Shown: positions 18,125-28,677 of the stretch, piece after piece | Layout of the letters: every line of letters begins with the position of its first letter | Position numbering within the stretch: position 1 is the first letter of the stretch | Source: Ramazzottius varieornatus | Lineage: Eukaryota; Tardigrada; Eutardigrada; Parachela; Ramazzottiidae | Assembly (NCBI GenBank): GCA_001949185.1 | Contig: BDGG01000003.1 | Location: 3,393,158 to 3,457,157, forward strand | Reading direction: 5' to 3' | DNA: 64,000 nt | Notes under the pieces: generated by a model | The model's database searches: none | What the model saw: the letters and a program-made list of their open reading frames with translations, nothing else | Told to the model about the DNA's origin: nothing | Made by a program: the position numbers and the translations under genes

Positions 18125-19417
18125 AAAGGGCCAAATGACTGGCGTGAACCAGCTGAACTGATGGCTGCTCAGGTACCAGGAAGTGTGTGTTTCCGCTCTT
18201 CGGAGACCCGCCTGGATGCTTCGTGTCTGTGATCCTTCCCCACCTTGATTTAATCTTTTACTGCCCTTTTGATACATTCCATCCTCTTTTGCGTGTGGTT
18301 GAATACACAGAGTTTTAATGCAGCTGTGATATTCCATCTATTAATGACTTAGTATTCCATTTTTGGCTAATTGTTTCTTGGCGGATATCCGCTGACATCC
18401 CATACCAAACTTTCTCGTTGCATCAATCGAAAAGGTATTTATGACTTGAGATGATGTGATATTCTTGAGGAAAAAGAAAGCATCGCTAACGCTTAAAAGC
18501 TGCTGATTCAATCCTCCACGTACTTCCTTTATAATGTAGGGTAATTATCTGATGGAGTGAAGTGTATACCAGAAATGTCACGGAGGACGTCAGTGCGCCG
18601 CCGGCAAACTACAGTAACTGCGGCAAACTATAGTAACTCGGATGGCAGCCAACTCGTAGTTACCGCGCGAACTGGCATGTACAGGATGAAATGTTGTATT
18701 ATTTATGGAGCAACAGGATCCCATACGTGTTCATACATCCAGAAAAAAAGGGACAACAACACGAGGCAGCACGTCATCCTCGCACGCACTACGCAGTACG
18801 GATATGGAACTTCGGCAAATAAATTCATCCAGGTCGTTTCCCAAGAGACGCACGGTCTCGGCCATTCGCAACGAAAGCGCACCCCACTTCGCATAACGGT
18901 CAGGGTGAAATCGTTTGCCGAAGTCCCATATAAGTTGGTGATACCCGATGTAACCGAATGTCTCGTATCGATCGTACGGAGTCCTGACGTTCGAGTGAAG
19001 GCATTTGTCCCAGCCAACCTGGGACTAGCTCTCAAAGTATAGCGGAATGCTTCAGTAAGTGTCAAATTCCGAGTCGTGCCGCCCGATGCTTTCTCCCGGT
19101 CGAGTTCCTTTATTCGTATTTCAACTGCGCCGGGACAATGACAGCCTCCCAAGATGCACTCTTCTTTGCTTTCACAAGCGAAGAGCCTATTGAGTATTCC
19201 GTACGTTGAGAGAACTGAACAACTCTTGATAACTTTCTTTTGTTGGATGCCGAGTGGCCGAGCGACCCAAGTGCGCAACTTTAAGTTGTCTAAGCATATC
19301 TCGTCCCATTTTTTGTTTTAGTCGGCACCGTCAGAATATCACTTCAGTATTTTTGCACAGGTTTTCGTACTCGTTTGGGTCCTCACCTAAAGCGTGGTCC
19401 AAAGAGACTTTATTACG
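18125..19417. other. intergenic between PLD and NPDC1, with a hairpin
   Basis: About 1.3 kb. Long open frames exist on both strands over 18557-19278 (161 codons +, 191 codons -) but neither matches a family, and each shares the word YGTSAN because of an inverted repeat. It is best read as non-coding or as a decayed element. The right end presumably includes the NPDC1 promoter. Confidence 0.45.
18798..18935. repeat. imperfect inverted repeat (138 bp)
   Basis: Left arm ACGGATATGGAACTTCGGCA (from 18798) pairs with the right arm ending GTTTGCCGAAGTCCCATATA (to about 18933); roughly 23 of 30 bases match across the arms. The loop is about 75 bp. No target duplication was recognised. Confidence 0.55.
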
Positions 19418-20884
19418 ATGCAACTTCCTTGTTTGTACTGTGGTGTGATTTTCCTCATATCGCGGGCGCATTCAGCTTGGTCGTGGCGGACCGATTCCGA
19501 GTCGATCCTCAAACCGCAATCACTAGAGGATATCATCAACACGGAAGCTCTGCAACACGATCTAGCCTGGGACGATACCTTGGACGGAAGTTACGGTGTT
19601 GACTCTGCAAGGTGGGATCGTGCTCCCACATGGCAGAACACACCTGCCAGCTCGCGTTTGCCTACAGCCCACTTCCGGCCTGTCGGCGGCACACCTGATG
19701 GGGAAGCAACTGCCTCGCCCAGTTCTCAGAAGCAGGACCACAACGAGGAAGTTCCCTTCTATGTAAAATCCGACAAGGAAGCCGACATGCCTCGGCTTCC
19801 CTCGAGCACTGTAAATACAGTTGGAATTGAATTAGAAAAACCAACAGTGGGCGACTTGAAAGAAGTGGAGATTACTCTGGGCAGAGATGATGGCCAAATC
19901 GATTTGTCCAAGTAAGTTAATCTGGAGCAAAGTGCTTGCCGTAATGTCTTCTGTATGCAATGGCTATGTTTCAGGGATGATCGGGAGCAAGATGATGGGT
20001 CGTCGACAGAGTCATCAAGTGCCTATTCAAAGGAGGATATCAAAACGACGACGGAAGACAGTGAAGAAAGCGAAGAGGAAGTGGTCGATATGAAAGACAA
20101 ACCGGAAACAGCTGCTGCTCCATCTTTCAGCCCGGATGTTATGCAAGTGACTCCCGTCCTCGCTCCATTTTTCCTATCCACCATCGGCACAACCGAGAGA
20201 GCTCCCGGCGTTTCCCTTTACACAAAACTGGCACGCTATCAAACGCCGCCTCCTTCGCACATGAAAGTCCAGCCGAGTCCTCACCTGATCGAGCCGAAAC
20301 ATAACCTGTCTAATCAAGGCGAATTAGAAAAGGTCAAGAGGGTCAGTTCAGACTTGGATGACGATCAAACAACATCCGTTGAAAACAGGAAGACAAATTC
20401 CGTCTACCTTCCCATTATTTTGGCCTGTACCGGCTTGGCTATTTCTGGTTTTTTGATCGCCGCAGTATTTTACCGACGCTATTCTTACACGCGAAAGGTG
20501 AGCCGCTTCAGCGATACTCCTGCTTACGGCATCACAGGTCCTCGAAGCAATTCAAACAGTGTGGATTACGAAGGGGATAACCTACTGGGGAGGTCAGCGG
20601 AAGACTATCATTATCGATCACAGAGGAAGCAGATGACTTTGACGTCGACCAACAGCGGCGGCAATGCCACGGTTGCACACACGGATGCCCATTCGGATTA
20701 TGACACTGAGGATGAAGAAGATCAAGGAAGTGATTTCGGGGACTATACGGTCTACGAATGTCCTGGTCTTGCACCTGCCGGAGAATTCGAGGTGGTGAAC
20801 CCCATGTATTCGGACAGGAAAGATTCGCGAACTAGTCAATCAAGTGTCGTCATCAACATCAGCGCCGAGGAAAATCCATACTGA
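19418..20884 (+). CDS. NPDC1: NPDC1 / CAB-1-like type I membrane protein
   Basis: Homologue of neural proliferation, differentiation and control protein 1 (C. elegans CAB-1), a single-pass protein of neurons and vesicles. Exons 19418-19911 and 19975-20884 give 467 aa. The ATG at 19418 opens a signal peptide (MQLPCLYCGVIFLISRAHS). A long, low-complexity Ser/Thr/Glu-rich luminal part follows, then one membrane helix (VYLPIILACTGLAISGFLI, about 316-334). The cytosolic tail carries the family signature: AEDYHYRSQRKQM, then an acidic stretch, then DYTVYECPGLAPAGEFEV and NPMY. The NPxY-type motif suggests PTB-domain or clathrin-adaptor binding. Only the tail and helix are conserved; the ectodomain is lineage-specific. 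Confidence 0.88.
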
Positions 20885-21137
20885 ATTCCACGCTATGGTT
20901 TCTAAGTGCTTTATACGGTTTTATCAGCAAATAATCTTCCAGTTGCAAACCGCGTTTGCACACAAGCAGAAGAACATCGGCAAAAATGTCTGGGAAAAAA
21001 ATATGTCCGGATCGAGTTTATTCTAACCGGAAATGAACACAACATCGTATGAAAAATAACATTCGAAAATCATTCCCTATTGAACTAATTGGTATCCAAG
21101 TTCGAAACAGAGTGGAGGTACCGTGTTAAGGGAAGCT

Positions 21138-22203
21138 TTATGGTTGAGGAGTAAATCTCAGATATCCTTTTCCGGATGGCAGGTCTTGGGTTTCCACGCC
21201 CTTTGGATAGCACTTAGCTAAATCTTCGGTTTTGACCGTGGGGGGAACAATCACCTTATCCTGTCAACGAGAAAAATGACCGATTAGCATTTTTGTAATC
21301 AGATGGCGTTTCGTATGAGCAGCCTGGAGAAACGATCTGTTTGGGACAACTCTATGTACCCCAGACTGCCAATCGACGGGCGTCACAATGTTGTGCTTGG
21401 CCACTAGCTGGAGAGAGTCAATCAGACGCAGAATTTCACTGCAATAAGCGCAATTACCCATGTATTATCAATATCGCTGATTGGTGATTACTGTTAATGT
21501 GCTAAAGGGTGACTTCGACTTCTTACTCGAAGTTGCGACCGGAAGTAGCAGGATAGACGATGAGCGCCTTCACTTTATGGTCTGGACCGATAACATACAC
21601 CACTCGCGCCGTTAGTGGCATTCCTTCGTTGTTCAGTTCATCGGGGTCCAACATGCCGAACTGCACGGCCAAAGTCCGTTTGGCATCTGCGATAATCGGG
21701 AAGGGAAACTTGCCCGTGGGAAGGGCGCAATACGCCTCCAAATCCTAGACAAGGAAGAGGCTCCTTTACATTCGAAAATCCACCCTCTCTTATAACAACA
21801 TGACAACGCCCAATGATTATTATTTTATCCCCCGAAGCTTAGGTTACACGGAATACGTCGACCAAACCTTAATCCATCCGCGATGCGATTCCGGATCATC
21901 GCACGACAGAGCAATCATTTTGACTCCACGACGTTCAAATTCCTTTGCCAGTTTGGCGGCTCGTCCCAGTTCGGTGGTGCATACAGGAGTGTAATCCCGT
22001 GGATGGGAGAAGAGGATGGTCCAGCTACAACGTACACGTTCAGTAGTATCGATCGTAACACCATAAATTTAGCCACATGACTGACATGATGAAGTTTCGC
22101 ACAGTTGCACTCACCTGTTGTTCTGCCATTCGTAAAACTTAATGGGACCTTGATCCGTCTCTCCCTGGAAATCCGGGAAGACTTCTCCCAGGTTGAACGG
22201 CAT
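21138..22203 (-). CDS. PRDX6: 1-Cys peroxiredoxin (PRDX6 type)
   Basis: Cytosolic peroxidase that reduces H2O2 and phospholipid hydroperoxides. Five exons (22115-22203, 21868-22024, 21527-21744, 21360-21438, 21138-21260) give 221 aa, close to the family's 224. The peroxidatic cysteine is in SHPRDYTPVCTTELGRAAKL. The 1-Cys class markers PFPIIAD, FGMLDPDE, TARVVYVIGPD, YPATSGRNF and PVDWQSGDKVIVPP are all present, and the C-terminus is KGYLRFTPQP. The Asp-Ser-Trp site that gives mammalian PRDX6 its phospholipase activity appears as Asn-Ser-Trp (residues about 30-32, across the first splice junction). The start lies 486 bp from the divergent gene at 22690. Confidence 0.95.
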
Positions 22204-22689
22204 GGCGTATGAAGGGGTTGGAGGCTAAGTTGGTGCAGCAGACTGGAAAACCCCGAGAACGTAACGAAAACCGGTTCCAAATACGAGTACGAGTACCCAA
22301 AATTAAATTCGTCCACAAAGGCACAAACTTAGAGAGCCGTGCGGCACATGCGATGGGCCGATGGCTTATTTTCGGTTTCCGGTCGATGCAAGTATATCGT
22401 CATCAGTGTTCTCCAAACCGCGAAGTGTAATCCTAGTAGGGTAATCTGACGACAAACTGACATCATACGTCATGTCATCGAGATGGCCACGCTGCGCAAA
22501 CAAACGATTCCGTTTTCTGAACTTTCTGTAATCGACAAGCAAAGTGTAGTCAGGAAAAACCCAGCCCCCTCTGAAAAACCACTTACACTTGATAGTTCTG
22601 CGCGTTTCTTTCGATTTCTGCATCCGTTCGTTTGTCTTTGCTTGTAGTTGTGGGCTTGTAGGTCCCAGCTGAACTTGCTACTGCACATC

Positions 22690-22965
22690 ATGTCAGAAGC
22701 GCTGAGACAACGGAACATCGCTACAGGGGATCCCGCGGGATCCGCTAGTGCGACCACGCAGGAGATGATGGACAAGAAAGCCTACAAGAATGTCCGCGCT
22801 CCCGAATCATGGAAGATAGCCTTCAAATACGGACTACCCGCAGTCATCGGAGTGCTCTTCGTTCTGGCAGTCTCCACAGGCTACTACGACACGAATACAT
22901 TCAAGGGTCTGTGGTCGTGGTTCTTCCGTTTCATCAAAGCCATATTCGTCTGGGAGGATTACTAA
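22690..22965 (+). CDS. 91-aa single-pass membrane protein, unrecognised
   Basis: Single uninterrupted frame, 91 aa, starting MSEALRQRNIATGDPAG. A polar N-terminal half (1-40) is followed by basic/aromatic APESWKIAFKYG, a hydrophobic helix LPAVIGVLFVLAVSTGYY (about 49-66), and an aromatic C-terminus (LWSWFFRFIKAIFVWEDY). The layout suggests an N-cytosolic tail-anchored or small hairpin protein. The ATG is the first in frame. It is divergent from PRDX6, so the two may share a promoter region. I do not recognise the family, and I cannot exclude that more exons exist upstream. Confidence 0.6.
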   Translation: MSEALRQRNIATGDPAGSASATTQEMMDKKAYKNVRAPESWKIAFKYGLPAVIGVLFVLAVSTGYYDTNTFKGLWSWFFRFIKAIFVWEDY

Positions 22966-23667
22966 ACCCATTCTCTGCCTCGGGCAAACAAGGAGTGCAG
23001 TTAGTGGACAGGCGAAGGGAATGGCTCCTGTAATCTGTACGTTAAGATATCGTTCACAGATCGCTGGCGGATCGTCTGCTCTGTAGTCTGGCTTTCGAGA
23101 TGACCCGTGGCTGCCAACGCTCAATATTCTACCATGTGCACCATTGACGAAGTTTTTTTATCATATTTTCGCTTAAACTGTTAGTACTGTATCGTAGTTT
23201 TCGACCACTCTTTTCGTTACTGGTTTCTTGCATCGCCGAAGTTCCAATTTCGACCGTTCCCGAAGCTTCATGAGACTACTGTACGACCATAATATATTGT
23301 ATCACTTAAAGCTGCCAGAGGAAACCGTTGTCACAATTAACCACAAGGAAGTGGCCCAACTCAGTCACTGGAAAACGTCGTCTACTTGACAAAACTACAT
23401 GAGCGAATTGTTAGGTCGCTGTACAACGAGGAACTCACAGAACACTAGCCGTTCCCGCTGACCCTTGTATCTTATCAGTCTATAAAATCCTATTTCGAAG
23501 GCGGGAACTCTGGTGCTTTGTGTAGCTGGGGGATCAACGAACGTCCGGGTTTCTCACCAACGCAGATTTGTCAGATCGGTCCACTGGATGTCCCAAGCAA
23601 AACTTTCGGTATATCCGACTGCAGTGACACAGACATTCGGCAGACATCTCGAGGATTGCGGGAATGA
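22966..23667. other. convergent 3' intergenic region
   Basis: Between the 91-aa gene and the TPRKB stop. No ORF or repeat that I can support. It presumably holds both 3' UTRs. Confidence 0.35.
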
Positions 23668-24538
23668 TCACTGTTTCGTAGCGATCTGCGAAGTCACGAA
23701 ATCGATCAGGAGCTCCGTCCATTCTTTCGCTTTTTCCTTCCCATCAGGTTTTGGACCAAGTATGTCAAATTTATAATACTGCAAAGATAGAAAGGTTCAC
23801 ACCAGAATCCATTCCGCATAGCAAAAACGCATTCAGGTCTAAAGTTGCTATTTTACATCGTGTTCTCAACTTCTTACATTAGCAATCTTCGTCATGTCCC
23901 GCAACTCAGATAACTTCTCAAGCGATACTTCTTCGCCGTTCCCTTTCATGACGGCAAGAAGCTTATCTAGTTCAGCTTGGGGAGGCGAAGGCGCCGAATG
24001 CAGCCATACGACTAGGACGAACTTATCAGCCGGTCGGAAACCGAAGGTTCGAAGAGAATCGCTGATCTACAAAAGAACACCTGGTTATCCACCCATATGC
24101 CCGAAAACCCAGACGCGATTCGCTAAACCAGCGCGTTGCTGACGGATAATACTGACCAGAGCAAGATATACCTGGGTTCGAGGAGAAACAGAGACCAGGA
24201 ACTCCATCGGAAGTGATTTCGTTATCATGGTGTTTCTCGCTGCCCTGTCCACCGCTTTTCTGGCCGCGATCTGCAGATCCAGCGGATTACCAGTGAGCTG
24301 CTTCAACAAAGAGAGAAACTGCATTATTAGAATCTTCGGGAACGGCATTGGTTGGGCTCACCATGACTGGGTCTAGGAAAGCCGCCGGAAACCTCGATTT
24401 TACTACAGCTTCGTATACGACTTTGGGGTTGAACAGACGATACAGGGAAATCGTGATGTGCCATGTTTCCGGCGTCTTAGACACGAGCAGTGTCTGCTTC
24501 GACGGAACTTCTGCTGCAGGTTCACACGAGGAATCCAT
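23668..24538 (-). CDS. TPRKB: TPRKB / CGI-121, KEOPS complex subunit
   Basis: Regulatory subunit of EKC/KEOPS, which makes the universal t6A37 modification on ANN-decoding tRNAs; it contacts the PRPK/Bud32 kinase. Four exons (24362-24538, 24172-24300, 23878-24066, 23668-23778) give 201 aa. The family pattern is present: PLDLQIAARKAVDRAARNTM, MEFLVSVSPRTQISDSLRTF, FVLVVWL, and EEEVSLEKLSELRDMTKIAN-YYK, aligning with CGI-121 blocks around VAANKAVH, STEIIFNLSP and VSLKNLPEIMN. The N-terminus (first 25 residues) and the C-terminus are slightly longer than human TPRKB (175 aa). Confidence 0.87.
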
Positions 24539-25535
24539 TTTTAGCTTTGGGAATGCAGAGTGGGAAAACCGCGCAAAGGCAGCTCCAGAAAGTCGGAATG
24601 GGAAAATGGAAATATAATTTTGCCAGAATTGCAAACTTGACATGGGCTGTGGGCAAGGTTCCTCAGAAGTCTGGGGTCATGGGGTAGAGGCACAGCTGAT
24701 GAAATTAAACAAAGGCAAGGGAGGGTTTCAGGTTTTTCTTGAAAAGTTTTGGCCGTCACATGGCAAGCCCCGGCCCCTACCCTTGAGCTACCCCGGCCCT
24801 TGTCTAAATTTCATCGATTGTGTCTCTACGCCGTGACCCCAGATTTCTGAGGAGCTCTGCCCGGAGCCCACATCGGCCACATGTTCTCCGTTTGTGCCCC
24901 CTCGGTGTGAGCCTGAAAAGTGAGGTGCGTCTGAAAAGTTGCAAACCTTCCCTCTTGAGTTACACATGGCTGTTCTGGTTTGATTGCTTGATTCAAAGTC
25001 TGCCCATCTGCGAAGCCCTGGCTGAGGCGGCGGCTCCAAGTCTCCAAATGGCACCCTTTTCGTTTGGCCGGAAGTAACCGAAAGTCAACTGGCAAGAACG
25101 AAGAAGTCATCCTTCCACCTTCGACTCAACACAGTCTTTGCTCATTGCAGGTTATCAAGAGGTGTCTGTTGCATTGGAGGATTAAGACGCTGCGGTAAGC
25201 GTAGACAGGCTGCTGTCGTTCTGATGTAAACTTGCACGCGTGATCGCTTAGATTTCATAGATATCGTCGAATCATCGATTACCATAATCTTCTTTCCAGG
25301 TCCGCGATCTCCAGGATCCTGTTCAACCCAGCCAAGACGCACGGATACATGTACTGGAATCTTTCAACAGAAAATCCGTGTTTGGGCTGAGAATGGGCAA
25401 CGATGTGGATTTCTAAGCGACTGGCCTCTCGCCGGCGGACTTATATGTAACACTGCTCGCCCCAGCTCCGTGCTCCTTTCATGCGCTCTTGGAGCAAGAA
25501 AGAAAGATTAATTAGATCACCCCGCAGTTCGTGAG
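24539..25535. other. intergenic between TPRKB and SAMM50
   Basis: Divergent promoter region of TPRKB and SAMM50. It is occupied partly by the foldback repeat at 24649-24871; otherwise no supported feature. Confidence 0.4.
24649..24871. mobile_element. foldback/MITE-like element with ~74 bp arms
   Basis: Left arm 24649-24721 (starts GTGGGCAAGGTTCCTCAGAA, ends AAAGGCAAGGG) pairs with right arm 24797-24871 (ends GAGCCCAC). Shared blocks include TCCTCAGAA.TCTGGGGTCA, GGGTAGAG.CACA and GATGAAATT. About 75 bp lie between the arms. No ORF; no clear target duplication. Confidence 0.7.
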
Positions 25536-27062
25536 ATGGCAGGATTTTTCGAGTAACAGCTGCATCTAACATCTAGCCGTCGAGCTCTTCGGAATTATTA
25601 ACCAGACTGTTTTCCGTTACAGAGCGACGCAGAAGGCTCAGGCAGAAGGATCCGTAGCGCAGACTCTGGATTTGGATGTCCTCTCCGGTGTAAAGACTAT
25701 AGTGGACAAGGTTAACCTAGAAGGAATCGGTAGGACGAAAGACGGAGTGTTGCATAAAGAATGCCAGCGGATATTTCGTTCGGAAAACTTCGAAGAATTG
25801 ATCCTGAATGTCGACTTCACCATCAAAGAGTTCCAGCGACTGGGACTCTTCAAAGCAATAGGCGTGCTGATCGACGTTGGCAAAGAGCCTCAGAACTACG
25901 AAGTTTCCTTCTTCGTCAAGGAACCCAACCAGCTGTTCGGATCCGTCCAAACTACCGTTTCCGGCAGTGGTGACACCGGATTGAACGTCGCGGTCGAAAC
26001 TCCAAATGTTTTCGGATCAGGACAACGATTTCGCATAGAGCAAGGTCCGTATATTTCTGCATTACAGTACAATCTCGGATGTTTCAAGCTTCTTCGGACG
26101 TGCTTTACTGAGCTATGAACTTAGAGTCTTATCCTAAAATTCATTCGCTTGTCCTCGCAGGTTTCGGAACGAAGACGAAGTCCCACTTTTCTTTTTCCTA
26201 CGGCCACCCAATCCAGCTCTCCGCCATAAAGTATATCAACGCTGGAGTCTTCCGCAGGAACTTCACGTTCGATGCTAGTGGTCTGTTTAACGTGGATCAC
26301 GGCCTCTCCCTCGACATACAAAACGAAGTGGGTCCATACGGAACCAGGCATCGCATAGGCTGGGAAGGTTCCTGGAGGTTCGTCAATAGCTTCAACCCGA
26401 AGACGCCCTACGAAGTCCGTCAGTACACTGGCCATTCATTAAAGTCTGCCGTCATCAACGAAATCATCCATGACACGAGAGACCATGCAATGCTTCCAGA
26501 AGAAGGCTTCCTGGTCCGAGTCTTTAACGAGTTAGCAGGGTTGGGTGGAGATGTGATGCATCTGAAAACAGAAGCCCACTTGCAGATGAACGTCTCGCTT
26601 TACAAGAGTATCGTAGCACAAGCCACACTAGGTTGTGGTCAGGTGATGCCTTTCGGCCTGAATCCTGTTAGCATTTCAGATAGGTACTTTCTCGGCGGGC
26701 TGAACTTTCGAGGGTTCACACAGAACCATGTGGGTCCTCATGCTGGCAACTTTGCGATCGGAGGTAACCTCTTCTGGACTTCCGGGTTGCATTTGTACGC
26801 TCCTTTGCCTTTTGGGGATCCTTACCAGCCGCTTCTAAGACATATTAGATTGCATGGCTTTGGGAATGTGGGAGGTTTGGGCAATGCGGGATGGAGTGGC
26901 CTGTTTAGTAATTTCCCTATGTCGGCAGGATGTGGTGTTGTTCTTGCACTAGGAAAACTTGCTCGATTAGAAATCAATTTTACGAAAGTTCTGACGACGA
27001 CCGGCTCCGAAGTGCTGTCTCCTGGTCAGATTTCTTTTGGGTTTGGTGTAGTATATTCGTAG
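25536..27062 (+). CDS. SAMM50: SAMM50, mitochondrial outer-membrane SAM core
   Basis: Omp85-family beta-barrel that inserts barrel proteins into the mitochondrial outer membrane and supports cristae contacts. Exons 25536-25552 (17 nt, MAGFFE), 25623-26044, 26161-27062 give 446 aa (human 469). A POTRA-type domain (VKTIVDKVNLEGIGRTKDGV..., about 20-105) precedes the barrel. Barrel landmarks: GHSLKSAVINEIIHDTRD, EEGFLVRVFNELAG.GGDV, SDRYFLGGLNFRGF (the conserved RGF loop), GGNLFWTSGLHLYAPLPF and the last strand SFGFGVVYS. The start was chosen because the 17-nt exon splices in frame and no ATG lies upstream in the second exon. Confidence 0.93.
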
Positions 27063-27358
27063 TTGTGCCTATAATGCTGCATTTCTGCACCCTATCACGT
27101 CATTAAAGCTTACGGATGTGATCTATTTAACGGATATCAGTAACGTATTCAGTTTGATGTTTCACAACACAGTAAGTACAGTTAATATTGATACAAGTCT
27201 GCGGGGTAAAATGGCGAAGGGAAAAACACATCATTCTCGATTAGGTACTCTGCACAGTCACGGTAAAACCATTAGGGGATGCACCTTAAGTACAGCACCT
27301 CCGCGCACTGAAAAGCCGATAACTTCCTGTTAGCTAACGCTCTACTCGGAGGAAGAGT

Positions 27359-27999
27359 CTAGGATTTCTTCTTCTTTGGGTTGATGAGTCCCCACGCAAT
27401 ATACAGCGACCAGAACACTCCACCAACTGACAGAACAAAGCTTGTCCAGTAAAGAACTTCGTCCAGAGGTGTTTTACGCCAGATTGGTTTTCCCGTGGGA
27501 GTCTATAACAAGAATGTCAACAAAACTCGCTTTAAATACCATCAAACACGGACCGAGAGATTGAGTATCAATACTCCTCTCAACCTACCTGGAAAAACTC
27601 TTGCATCTTCCTCATTTCGGGAGTGACGGGTCCTGTAAGGCACAACTGAGATAACACCAATACCAAAAAGTGCAGCATAAGTGCATGATTACACTGACAA
27701 GAACGCATGTCAATGACATGATGCCATTGATGCCAGCCCGAGATCAAGACAAGCCTGCCTATCTTCAGTAATATCTCTGAACAAGTGAACCTATGTATAT
27801 GGTGGAACTGACCTGGAAATGCATTGTAGTCGATCTTGTCCTTAACATCGAAAGGCTTGCTGAGGGGTGGCTGTTGAACAACGCTACTTTGGTAGCTTTC
27901 ATGGCGTGCAAGGATCAAGCATTGGTTTTCCAGACCCCGTCTGCTCCCTGCAGACCTTAGAAGCGCCGGAGCGCGCATCAAAGCATGTCGAAACTCCAT
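27359..27999 (-). CDS. COX7A: cytochrome c oxidase subunit 7A
   Basis: Small nuclear-encoded subunit of respiratory complex IV in the inner mitochondrial membrane. Exons 27813-27999, 27589-27632, 27359-27502 give 124 aa. A basic presequence (MEFRHALMRAPALLRSAGSRRG) is followed by a linker, then the mature domain: MRKMQEFFQ, PIWRKTPLDEVLYWTSFVLS and one helix GGVFWSLYIAWGLINP, ending in lysines. This matches the COX7A order (KxxxFQ...PV.LK.G..D.LLYR.TM.L..GG). The N-terminal extension is long for the family. Confidence 0.85.
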
Positions 28000-28677
28000 G
28001 ACAGAGCAAGATGCTACAGGTAGATGGAACTTCGTAAGGTGGGAAGTTTGCTGCCGAGAAGTATCCCGAATTCCAGAATTGCAAGATCTGACAGACTGAC
28101 ACCCTTACTTAACGGACTTGACATGCGGATTGCGAAGTCCTCGGTAGACATGAATTACGTCATGGTAAGATTCATACGTTGCCAGTTGATTACTACTTCA
28201 TTGATTATGCTTCGTTCCTGCATTTCGGTAAGATAACCGCTTGATTCATGGATCAGGTGATCCAGAACGCATCAATATTCCGTGGACGGTGCCACAGCCC
28301 AGACATGTCTGGTCAGTTAGTTCGGTCGGTGCGTTTCGCCGGAGTGGATAAGTGGGATTCTTCCGTGAGACCGTGACTTCCGCCGCATCTTCCCGGTTTA
28401 TTTTTATTAGATGATTTTTCTTTGGGCTGACAGAGCAGGAGTTCCAGTCGCTGATTACGAATGCTGTCTGCGACTTTATGAACTCCCCTCGTGTAGTAGA
28501 GATGCATTCCCTGCGGCGGCGGAGGAGAGCTATCGACGTGGAATGCGGAGGAGAAGAGAGATGATCGTCGTTGTCCGCTATCTTTGGCTATAGTGCTCTT
28601 GGCGAAGTCTTCCGAAAGTCTTCGTTGTTGGTATCGGACGGACATCGAAAACCTGACTTTCAGTCTGGGACGCAAGC
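28000..28677. other. divergent promoter region COX7A / GLUT
   Basis: About 680 bp between divergent start codons. No repeat or extra gene was supported. Confidence 0.35.
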
